Positions 1 to 5,543 of a stretch of 7,663 nucleotides of DNA are shown here, in pieces. The notes beneath the pieces were generated by a model. It saw only the letters and a list, made by a program, of their open reading frames with translations. It did not search any database and was not told the DNA's origin. The position numbers were made by a program, and so were the translations under genes. Numbering within the stretch: position 1 is the first letter of the stretch; each line of letters opens with the position of its first letter. This DNA is from RGIG8775 sp045537235 (GTDB lineage Bacteria > Bacillota > Clostridia > Oscillospirales > CAG-272): positions 1 through 7,663 of the forward strand of contig JAZSPB010000177.1 in NCBI GenBank assembly GCA_045537235.1, read 5' to 3'.

Positions 1-2
1 CC

Positions 3-1286
3 GCCTTCTCCCTCATCGACGTAACCACCCACGGCGTCATCGGTGACGGCGAAACCAACAACACCACCGCCATTCAAAAAATCATCTCCACCATGACAAA
101 CGGCGGTATTCTTTTCTTCCCCCCCGGTCACTACGTCACCGGCTCGATCCGCCTGCAAAGCAACATAACCCTCTACCTCAGTACCGGCGCAACCCTCCTC
201 GGCAGTTCCCTGCTTGAGGACTACCCTCGCTTCGACGACTCCGATATCCCCGGCTACAAACGCGGCGGACGCCATGCCATCATCTCAGCCGTTCGAGCAA
301 GAAACATCATGATCACCGGCGGCGGCACCATCGACGGACGCGGCTACAATTGGTGGGAAGCTGTCCCCAAGGACCACGGCCGCCCCAGAAGCATCCAGCC
401 GATCCTTTGCGATAATGTCAAGATCAAGGATATCACCATCAAAAATTCCCCCTCGTGGACGATCGTCCCCACCTGCTGCCACAATGTAGTCATTGACGGA
501 ATCTCCATCCAAAATCCCTCCGACTCCCCCAACACCGACGGCATCAACCCCGAAAGCTGTTGCAATGTCCGTATCTCTAACTGCTCGGTAGACGTAGGCG
601 ATGACTGCATTACCCTCAAATCGGGAACCGAAAACGATCCCCTGCAAAAGCAGTTCCCCTGCGAAAATATCACCATCACCAACTGTACCCTGCTCAACGG
701 TCACGGCGGCGTGGTCATCGGAAGCGAAATGTCGGGCGGTGTGAGAAATGTTACGGTCTCCAACTGCGTTTTCAACGGCACCGATCGCGGTGTGCGTATC
801 AAGTCCCGCAGAAAGCGCGGCGGCGCAGTGAGCAACTTGATGTTCAGTAACCTGTTCATGACCGATGTCTACTCACCCTTCACCGTCAACCTCTTCTATC
901 GCTGCGGCACCGACCGTACCAACCAAGAGCTGTTCACCTTCGACCCCATGCCCCTCGCAGAGGATACCCCCATCGTCGAGGATATCAGCATCAGTAACGT
1001 GGTCGTACGCAATGCCAAAGTAGCCGCCATGTATATCATCGGTCTGCCCGAACGCCCCATTCGTCACCTGCGAGTAGATGGATTTTCGGTGGAAACCGTC
1101 ATCGACCCCGATGTTTGCACGGAAGCAGTTATGCTCCCCGAAAAGGAGAAGCTGCAAGGTCGCGGCATTCGTCTGGACAATGTGGCCGATTCCGAATTCA
1201 CTAATATCCGTATCACTGTGGCAAATGGCGACCCCTTGACCGTTAAAAATGTCACCAACGTCACCTTCAACGGTAAAGTTCTGTAA
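3..1286 (+). CDS. Glycoside hydrolase family 28 (polygalacturonase-like pectinase), 5' end outside the window
   Basis: The frame is open from the first bases of the window, so the start codon lies upstream; 427 codons are visible. The first residues (DVTTHGVIGDGETNNTTAIQ) match the usual N-terminal strand of GH28 right-handed beta-helix enzymes, so only a short piece is missing, and whether there was a signal peptide cannot be seen. All the GH28 active-site signatures are present, numbered from base 3: NTDG at 177-180, GDD at 199-201, GHGG at 233-236 and RIK at 265-267. These supply the three catalytic aspartates, the histidine and the substrate-binding Arg/Lys. Repeated beta-helix rungs (ISNCSV, ITNCTL, VSNCVF, ISNVVV) run through the protein. 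GH28 enzymes hydrolyse alpha-1,4 galacturonosyl or rhamnogalacturonan bonds in pectin by inversion; exo versus endo action and exact substrate cannot be assigned here. The gene ends two bases before the palindromic repeat, which may serve as its 3' hairpin. Confidence 0.93.
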   Translation, partial: AFSLIDVTTHGVIGDGETNNTTAIQKIISTMTNGGILFFPPGHYVTGSIRLQSNITLYLSTGATLLGSSLLEDYPRFDDSDIPGYKRGGRHAIISAVRARNIMITGGGTIDGRGYNWWEAVPKDHGRPRSIQPILCDNVKIKDITIKNSPSWTIVPTCCHNVVIDGISIQNPSDSPNTDGINPESCCNVRISNCSVDVGDDCITLKSGTENDPLQKQFPCENITITNCTLLNGHGGVVIGSEMSGGVRNVTVSNCVFNGTDRGVRIKSRRKRGGAVSNLMFSNLFMTDVYSPFTVNLFYRCGTDRTNQELFTFDPMPLAEDTPIVEDISISNVVVRNAKVAAMYIIGLPERPIRHLRVDGFSVETVIDPDVCTEAVMLPEKEKLQGRGIRLDNVADSEFTNIRITVANGDPLTVKNVTNVTFNGKVL

Positions 1287-1288
1287 CT

Positions 1289-1483
1289 CGCCTGCGGGCG
1301 GAGGAGGGCGCTTTTTTGAAAAAAGCCTCGCAAAAAACTTTTGTTCCGCGCCCTTACGGGAGTTTGAGCGAACACACTGCACCCCATAGGGTGTTGCTAT
1401 GTTTGCACAAATTACCAAAAGGGCGCGGAACAAAAGTTTTTGCGGAGCTTTTTTCAAAAAGCGACCTCCCCCGCCCGCAGGCG
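1289..1483 (+). repeat. Long palindromic intergenic repeat, copy A
   Basis: This 195-bp stretch is an almost complete inverted repeat. It opens with CGCCTGCGGGCG (1289-1300) and closes with the exact reverse complement (1472-1483). Nearly all the sequence between pairs too: 1311-1326 with 1447-1461, 1327-1355 with 1418-1446, and a weaker inner stem ending in CACCC/GGGTG around the apex at about 1386. Arms differ by only a few mismatches and one-base indels. Each arm holds a smaller palindrome, for example GCTTTTTTGAAAAAAGC at 1310-1326. A homologous copy lies at 4131-4327 in reverse orientation. The element begins two bases after the GH28 stop and ends 20 bases past the stop of the convergent XRE gene, so it could end transcripts from both sides. 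It encodes no transposase; reading frames through it appear spurious. Confidence 0.93.
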
Positions 1484-1503
1484 GCAACTTTCAAAAAAAT
1501 ATA

Positions 1504-1803
1504 TCAGTACTCTGTCGAAGGGTTCTTGGCCGCCTTATAGCATTCGATAACCTCTACGACCGAAGCGATCTCACGGTCATTCAGTCCTTCGACCGAAACC
1601 GTTTGTGTGTGGGGCATATCCAAAAGATAGTCTGTCGAAACCTTAAACAAGAGAGAAAGCTCCACAATATATTGGGTAGAGGGCACAGTGATTCCCATTT
1701 CCTACGCATTGACGCCGGAACGGGTAATACCAATACGCTTAGCCAGTTCCGCTTGCGTAATTCCTTGCTTTTCACGCAACATTTTGATCTTATCTGCAAT
1801 CAT
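1504..1803 (-). pseudogene. XRE-family helix-turn-helix regulator interrupted by an in-frame TAG
   Basis: Reading down from ATG 1803-1801 gives MIADKIKMLREKQGITQAEL and then AKRIGITRSGVNA, a standard Cro/CI-type helix-turn-helix. A TAG codon (1704-1702) follows at position 34. Beyond it the same frame continues without a frameshift as EMGITVPSTQYIVELSLLFK and VSTDYLLDM, the usual second half of the domain, then a short tail to a TGA at 1506-1504. XRE repressors normally carry a tryptophan just before this glutamate (WE motif), so one TGG-to-TAG change explains the break. Full length would be 99 residues. A plausible ribosome site (GAGG, 10 bases upstream) precedes the first ATG. Re-initiation at the ATG two codons after the stop (1698) would give a 64-residue product lacking the first helices of the DNA-binding domain. 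The gene is divergent from the membrane-protein pair at 1957-2819, whose promoter it may once have controlled. Read-through or recoding of TAG cannot be excluded. Confidence 0.85.
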
Positions 1804-1876
1804 ACCCTCACATCCTCTCTTTTTATTATTTTACAATGACCTCCAATGTATTTCACTATCAAAACGATATTCGCGC

Positions 1877-1905
1877 TTGACAATCGACGTTTTTTGTGCT
1901 ATTAT
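1877..1905 (+). promoter_or_regulatory. Sigma-A-type promoter for the DUF2500/lipoprotein pair
   Basis: A perfect -35 box TTGACA (1877-1882) is followed after exactly 17 bases by TATTAT (1900-1905), one mismatch from the -10 consensus. A TG dinucleotide at 1897-1898 adds an extended -10. Transcription would start near 1912 and give a leader of about 45 bases before the ATG at 1957. The sequence GACGTTT occurs on both sides of the -10 box (1886-1892 and 1917-1923), a possible operator pair for the neighbouring XRE regulator, but this is only a suggestion. Confidence 0.75.
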
Positions 1906-1956
1906 AACTTACAGAAGACGTTTCCATTCAAACAAAAGAAATATCGGAGGTCAAAA

Positions 1957-2388
1957 ATGCTATTAAATAATTTATGGAGAGATGATGAATTTGTTCTTGA
2001 AGATCTTTGGAAAACCAAAGAAGGACTCATGATAATTGCAATTACCTTCCTGTCAGTGTATGCAATTATCTTTGTCGTAGGAATGTGGTCTGCAAAGAAG
2101 GTAAAAGACGGAAAAGAGAAAGAGCTTAATAAAATGAGCGGTTATACCGACAACAACGGAGCTGAACTTCAGGAATTACCGGTCAAGATCGTATCGAAAT
2201 TCACATCAAAATCCTCCATATATCAGTCCTTAATATTCAATAATGTAATGTTTGAATTTGAAAACGGCAGTCGCATTACTTTAATTTTAAAATATGATAG
2301 CCAATATAACGCGCTGATCGCAGGAGATGAAGGCATTTTAACCTATCGAGGAAAACGCTTCATAAAATTTGAAAGGAATAAAGCATGA
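1957..2388 (+). CDS. Small membrane protein with a DUF2500-like domain
   Basis: The predicted product has 143 residues. The ATG at 1957 is chosen because CGGAGGT lies six bases upstream (GGAGG at 1946-1950) and the promoter is just before it; an upstream in-frame ATG at 1846 lies ahead of the promoter and is rejected. A short acidic N-terminus precedes one strong transmembrane segment (about residues 24-44), then a charged linker (KKVKDGKEKE). The soluble C-terminal part, from about residue 67, has alternating strands and ends with AGDEGILTYRGKRFIKFER. This matches the pattern of DUF2500 proteins, whose C-terminus reads roughly GDxGxLTxQGTRxxxFER. DUF2500 has no established biochemical function. 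The stop overlaps the next start (ATGA), so the two genes are probably translationally coupled. Base composition is distinctly more AT-rich than the GH28 and amino-acid genes around it, which suggests an acquired or accessory unit. Confidence 0.85.
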   Translation: MLLNNLWRDDEFVLEDLWKTKEGLMIIAITFLSVYAIIFVVGMWSAKKVKDGKEKELNKMSGYTDNNGAELQELPVKIVSKFTSKSSIYQSLIFNNVMFEFENGSRITLILKYDSQYNALIAGDEGILTYRGKRFIKFERNKA

Positions 2389-2819
2389 AAAGATCTCTTC
2401 TGCTGTTTCTGATTTTTCTATTAATCCTTTCCCTCGGCTCATGCGGAACCAAAAAGGAAATCAGCAAATATGAACAATTGTCATATGATCAAAAATGTAT
2501 CGTAGATACTATTTTTCAAAATCAACATCAATTTTCAGATTGTAATTCCTTGAAACTTGCTTATTACAACGGATCATGTTATTTGCGTGCAGATTATGTT
2601 GAGTGGTCCGATGATTCTTATGTAAGCGCCGGTCACATCAGAAATTCGAAAATCTACCTCGTGGAAAACGGAACCCTCGAATATATGTCATCTCGAGATC
2701 TTTATACAAATCCGGTCATATCATACGGTATCGGGGGAAGAACTTGGAAATCCTCATGGTCAAAAGAAGAAAAATTAGAAGTGCTGGCTAATATGATTAA
2801 AATATCATCTATTTTCTAA
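2385..2819 (+). CDS. Predicted small lipoprotein of unknown function
   Basis: The 144-residue product starts with a classical lipoprotein signal: MKR, a leucine-rich hydrophobic core, and the lipobox LGSC with the lipidated cysteine at residue 20. It should therefore be anchored to the outer face of the membrane. The mature part is mostly polar and aromatic (SYDQKCIVDTIFQN, LAYYNGSCYLRADYVEW, a glycine-rich stretch YGIGGRTWKSSWSKEEK) and shows no motif that I recognise. The start is set by AAAGGAA about eight bases upstream, and the ATG overlaps the stop of the DUF2500 gene by four bases (ATGA). The two proteins may act together at the membrane, but this rests on linkage alone. The gene is AT-rich like its partner and is followed directly by a hairpin terminator. 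Confidence 0.82.
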   Translation: MKRSLLLFLIFLLILSLGSCGTKKEISKYEQLSYDQKCIVDTIFQNQHQFSDCNSLKLAYYNGSCYLRADYVEWSDDSYVSAGHIRNSKIYLVENGTLEYMSSRDLYTNPVISYGIGGRTWKSSWSKEEKLEVLANMIKISSIF

Positions 2820-2820
2820 A

Positions 2821-2862
2821 AAAACTCGCCGCGACATCCCATCACGGCGAGCTTTTATTTTG
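2821..2862. terminator. Intrinsic terminator, probably bidirectional
   Basis: CTCGCCG (2825-2831) pairs perfectly with CGGCGAG (2845-2851) across a 13-base loop. It is followed by CTTTTATTTTG on the + strand and preceded by a run of As, which reads as a T-run on the - strand. The hairpin begins five bases after the lipoprotein stop codon. Because the gene at 2884-3702 converges on the same spot, the structure could end transcripts from both directions. Confidence 0.88.
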
Positions 2863-2883
2863 TTTTTGTCCTTCAAGCAGCAC

Positions 2884-3702
2884 TCAAGGCTCCAAATCCG
2901 GTCCGTCTTGATCCTTTTTTTCGGAAATCTTCATCGGCTCCTCATATTTTTCGGTCAGCCACTTGCGCATGAAGAAATACACCGCCGCGCCCACAGGCAA
3001 GACCAAGGAAAGGGCAAAAGTGCCGTCCTCGTACAACAGCAAGCGGCTGTACGGAAGAAACGCACCGATTCGAAAATCGGTCGAAAGCTCGGTCACCAAG
3101 CCCGTAACACTGAAACGGAGATGTCCGATAAGGATCAAAATGATCCAAAGCGCTTTGGCATTCAGCTTTCGCCGCGCGCAATCGATCACCATCCAAATCA
3201 CAAGTGCCATGCCAAGTATCGAAAGCAGCAGCAATCCCCACTGCGGCAAATTAAACTGTCCCAACGTAGCAAGCGTACCGGTACAATTCACCGCCGTGAC
3301 CTGCGACACATGATACCGTGTCAAGCCGTCATGTCCTTCCGTAATCGCGACCTCGATCTCAAGATCGACCTTGTTTTCCGTTACAATGCTGTATGTCGCG
3401 GAATAGCAGGAGACACCGCTTTTTATTTCACTGTGAAATGACATTTGCTTGAGCTCATAGCTTTCGATCCCGTCGAGCAACGAGCAAAAACCATCATACT
3501 CCTCCCGAAACTCCTCCGAGGAACAAGTATTCGAGATCAGCCCATAGGCGGTATCAAAATCGTCAGCAAGAATGGCATCGGTCATCTGTCGGCAAAGCGA
3601 CTTTGCCTGTTCTCCCCTTTTGGAAAGATTGCACGAAACCAAAAAAGCCGCAACAATTACCAAGACAACCAAAGCCGCTAAAATCCGCGCTCGTCTTTTC
3701 AT
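2884..3702 (-). CDS. Predicted lipoprotein with an extracytoplasmic domain and three C-terminal membrane helices
   Basis: The product has 272 residues from ATG 3702, chosen because GGGAGAAGG lies just upstream; TTG and ATG starts slightly further out (3720, 3717) would remove that site. Residues 1-24 form a signal sequence ending in the lipobox LVSC (Cys24). Residues 30-138 look like a small alpha+beta extracytoplasmic domain of the DUF3887/DUF4878 (NTF2-like) kind: a helical part with DAILADDFDTAYGLIS, then strands. That family link is tentative. Hydrophobic segments follow at about 155-173, 184-202 and 229-245; the WMVIDCARRK/LWIILILIG pair recalls small PLDNc-type membrane hairpins. The C-terminal tail is charged and probably cytoplasmic. 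The gene lies 24 bases after ridA on the same strand and is likely co-transcribed, but nothing ties its function to amino acid metabolism. Exact role unknown. Confidence 0.85.
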   Translation of the reverse strand: MKRRARILAALVVLVIVAAFLVSCNLSKRGEQAKSLCRQMTDAILADDFDTAYGLISNTCSSEEFREEYDGFCSLLDGIESYELKQMSFHSEIKSGVSCYSATYSIVTENKVDLEIEVAITEGHDGLTRYHVSQVTAVNCTGTLATLGQFNLPQWGLLLLSILGMALVIWMVIDCARRKLNAKALWIILILIGHLRFSVTGLVTELSTDFRIGAFLPYSRLLLYEDGTFALSLVLPVGAAVYFFMRKWLTEKYEEPMKISEKKDQDGPDLEP

Positions 3703-3726
3703 AGCACCTTCTCCCATCAAAATTTA

Positions 3727-4104
3727 TCAGACAAGCTCCGCAATGACCTCAACCTCCACCAACGCTCCCTTGGGAAGCGCTTTAGCTGCCACACAGCTAC
3801 GGGCAGGCTTGGAGGTAAAATACTTGCCGTAAATTTCATTAAACGCCGCAAAATCGGCAATGTCCGCAAGGAAACAGGTAGTCTTGACCGCCGTCTCAAA
3901 GGAAGCCCCCGCAGCCGTCAGTACCTCTCCCAAATTTTTCATGACCTGCTCGGTCTGTCCCACCACGTCAGTCGTCTCAATATTTCCCGTTGCAGGATTG
4001 ATGGCGATCTGTCCCGAAGTAAATACAAGATTGCCCACGACCATTGCCTGAGAGTAAGGACCAATCGCCGCAGGAGCTTTATTGGTTGCAATTTTGTTAG
4101 CCAT
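3727..4104 (-). CDS. ridA: RidA family 2-iminobutanoate/2-iminopropanoate deaminase
   Basis: The 125-residue product matches RidA (YjgF/YER057c/UK114) from end to end and is of normal length. Visible signatures are the N-terminal IGPYSQA, FTSGQIA, and the C-terminal family block SKPARSCVAAKALPKGALVE. Arg102 and Glu117 correspond to the substrate-carboxylate arginine and the water-activating glutamate of E. coli RidA (Arg105, Glu120). RidA trimers in the cytosol speed hydrolysis of reactive enamine/imine intermediates, made by PLP dehydratases such as IlvA, to 2-oxoacids and ammonia, which protects PLP enzymes from damage. The start at 4104 is supported by AGAAAGGAAA about seven bases upstream and by homology. 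The frame stays open into the palindrome for 38 more codons, but that extension is repeat-derived. ilvA lies upstream on the same strand with only the 197-bp palindrome and short spacers between them. Confidence 0.96.
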   Translation of the reverse strand: MANKIATNKAPAAIGPYSQAMVVGNLVFTSGQIAINPATGNIETTDVVGQTEQVMKNLGEVLTAAGASFETAVKTTCFLADIADFAAFNEIYGKYFTSKPARSCVAAKALPKGALVEVEVIAELV

Positions 4105-4130
4105 AATATTTTTCCTTTCTTTGTTTGTTG

Positions 4131-4327
4131 CGCCTGCGGGCGCGGGAGGTCGCTTTTTTGAAAAAAAGCTCCGCAAAAAACTTTTGATCCGCGCCTTTAT
4201 TGTAGTTTGTGCGAACATAGCGGCACTAAATGGGGTGCACTATGTTCGCTCAAACTTTACTAAGGGCGCGGATCAAAAGTTTTTGCGGAGCTTTTTTTAA
4301 AAAGCGACCTCCCCGCGCCCGCAGGCG
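4131..4327 (-). repeat. Long palindromic intergenic repeat, copy B
   Basis: This 197-bp element is homologous to 1289-1483 and is marked as - strand because its reverse complement aligns best with copy A; the inner part, AGTTTGAGCGAACA then TGCACCCCAT, decides this. It begins and ends with CGCCTGCGGGCG and its reverse complement. The arms pair almost throughout (4131-4153 with 4304-4327, 4171-4195 with 4266-4288, and an inner stem AGTTTGTGCGAACATAG with CTATGTTCGCTCAAACT). Where copy A has the pair T1344-A1430, copy B has A4187-T4273, a compensatory change that keeps the stem. It starts 7 bp after the ilvA stop and ends 26 bp before the ridA ATG, so it would form a long hairpin within any ilvA-ridA transcript and could reduce, process or uncouple ridA expression. 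Confidence 0.93.
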
Positions 4328-4334
4328 TAACACG

Positions 4335-5528
4335 TTACAGTAACTTAAATCCGAAATCGACCAAAGCTTGCTTGATCTGATCGATATGATCGAAATTCTT
4401 GGTCTCCAGCACGATACGCAGATAGCAACCGTTGACATCCGAGCCCTCGTTGGCGCGTTCATGGTGTACCGAAATAACATTTCCGCCAAGATCGGCAATA
4501 ATACGGGACACATTCTTGAGCTGACCGGGCTTGTCTGCGAGCTCGACCATGAGCTGGCAGGTACGTCCGGACATAAGCAGACCGCGGCTGATCACGCGAG
4601 ACAAAATGGTCACGTCGATATTACCGCCCGAAAGCAGGCAAACCACCTTCTTGCCCTTGATGTCCACCTTATCGAACATAGCCGCCGCCACCGTCGTAGC
4701 ACCTGCACCCTCGGTGACCAGCTTCTGCTGCTCCATCAGCGCGAGGATCGCCGCCGATATCTCATCGTCGGTCACCGTGACGATCTCGTCAACGTATTTG
4801 CTGCATATTTCATATGTAAGATTGCCCGGTTTCTTGACCGCGATACCGTCAGCAATGGTAGAAACCGAGGAAAGCTCCTCGATCTTGCCGTCGCGCACCG
4901 AGTTGACCATGGAAGGCGCACCGGCAGCCTGAACACCGTAAACCTTGACATTGGGATTGAGGGTCTTGATGGTATAAGCGATACCCGAGATCAGACCGCC
5001 GCCGCCTACGGGAACAATGATGGCGTCCAAATCGGGCAACTGCTCCACCACCTCAAGGGCGATGGTTCCCTGCCCCGCGATCACATCCTCGTCGTCAAAG
5101 GGATGGATGAAAGTATATCCCTTCTCATCACGAAGTTCAAGTGCGCGGCGGTAAGCATCGTCATAAACACCCTCCACCAAGCACACCTCGGCACCGTAGC
5201 TCTTGGTTGCTTCCACCTTGGAAATAGGTGCGCCGTCAGGCAGGCAAATAACCGCTTTGATCCCGTTTTTTTGTGCCGAAAGTGCGACACCCTGCGCGTG
5301 ATTACCCGCCGAGCAAGCAATCACACCGCGTGCCTTTTCCTCCTCGGAAAGACGGGACATTTTGTAATAGGAGCCACGCACCTTAAAGGAACCGGTAATC
5401 TGCAGATTCTCGGTCTTCAGATAGATCTCGGCATCATTTCTCAGCTTGGGCGCATAGATCACGTCGGTCTTGCGGATCACATTTTTCAACGCATAGCCGG
5501 CGCGGTATACATTATCAAGTGTTAACAT
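4335..5528 (-). CDS. ilvA: Threonine ammonia-lyase (threonine dehydratase) with C-terminal ACT domain
   Basis: The 397-residue cytosolic PLP enzyme converts L-threonine to 2-oxobutanoate and ammonia, the first step of isoleucine synthesis, through an aminocrotonate intermediate. Fold-type II signatures are clear: TGSFKVRG with the PLP lysine at Lys49, SAGNHAQG at 73-80, the phosphate-binding GGGGL at 175-179, and SGGN at 300-303. Residues from about 324 to the end form one ACT domain (LMVELADKPGQLKNVSRIIA), the regulatory module that binds amino acids. With one ACT domain and about 400 residues it is the common Firmicute form, shorter than the roughly 510-residue E. coli IlvA. Whether it works in biosynthesis or catabolism cannot be fully settled; the neighbouring leuB favours biosynthesis. 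The ATG at 5528 is chosen over an in-frame GTG at 5543 because the GGAGGAG ribosome site lies between them. It starts 15 bases after the upstream ATPase gene. Confidence 0.95.
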   Translation of the reverse strand: MLTLDNVYRAGYALKNVIRKTDVIYAPKLRNDAEIYLKTENLQITGSFKVRGSYYKMSRLSEEEKARGVIACSAGNHAQGVALSAQKNGIKAVICLPDGAPISKVEATKSYGAEVCLVEGVYDDAYRRALELRDEKGYTFIHPFDDEDVIAGQGTIALEVVEQLPDLDAIIVPVGGGGLISGIAYTIKTLNPNVKVYGVQAAGAPSMVNSVRDGKIEELSSVSTIADGIAVKKPGNLTYEICSKYVDEIVTVTDDEISAAILALMEQQKLVTEGAGATTVAAAMFDKVDIKGKKVVCLLSGGNIDVTILSRVISRGLLMSGRTCQLMVELADKPGQLKNVSRIIADLGGNVISVHHERANEGSDVNGCYLRIVLETKNFDHIDQIKQALVDFGFKLL

Positions 5529-5534
5529 AAAATT

Positions 5535-5541
5535 CTCCTCC
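5535..5541 (-). promoter_or_regulatory. Ribosome binding site that fixes the ilvA start
   Basis: On the - strand GGAGGAG lies six bases before ATG 5528-5526 and directly after the TGA stop of the upstream ATPase gene (5546-5544). The alternative GTG start at 5543 overlaps this site, so translation from GTG would have no Shine-Dalgarno of its own. The placement favours ATG 5528 and continued translation from the upstream gene. Confidence 0.8.
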
Positions 5542-5543
5542 AC

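Noticed and set aside
873..1487. A - strand open frame overlapping the GH28 3' end and the palindrome
   Set aside because: It runs antisense to the conserved beta-helix and begins in the repeat; no domain is visible.
1285..1489. Possible AACT target-site duplication around copy A
   Set aside because: The four-base match is offset by two bases from the right end, and no similar direct repeat flanks copy B, so it is not convincing evidence for transposition.
1316..1540. Short open frames through the palindromes rich in KK, PPPAG and ARNKSF
   Set aside because: Both arms of both copies give similar peptides in several frames because the DNA is palindromic; there is no ribosome site or protein-like conservation, so they are spurious.
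1821..1870. A - strand promoter for the XRE gene (TTGATA and TAAAAT)
   Set aside because: The two boxes are about 23 bases apart, too far for a standard promoter, and no better pair was found.
1846..1956. Upstream ATG that would lengthen the DUF2500 protein by 37 residues
   Set aside because: The extension crosses the -35 and -10 boxes and has no ribosome site; ATG 1957 has GGAGG at ideal spacing.
2860..3441. A + strand open frame antisense to the membrane lipoprotein
   Set aside because: It has a low-complexity, basic and Gln-rich translation; the - strand gene has a start site, a lipobox and membrane helices.
4105..4218. In-frame 38-codon N-terminal extension of ridA starting inside the palindrome (MFAQTTIKARIKSF...)
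   Set aside because: It is the translated repeat: a related peptide (MFAQITKRARNKSF) is encoded in copy A where there is no ridA. The ATG at 4104 has its own ribosome site and matches the start of the RidA family.
4368..5525. A 385-codon open frame antisense to ilvA
   Set aside because: It is the mirror of ilvA codon bias; the translation is His/Arg-rich without domains, while the opposite strand gives a complete, well-conserved enzyme.
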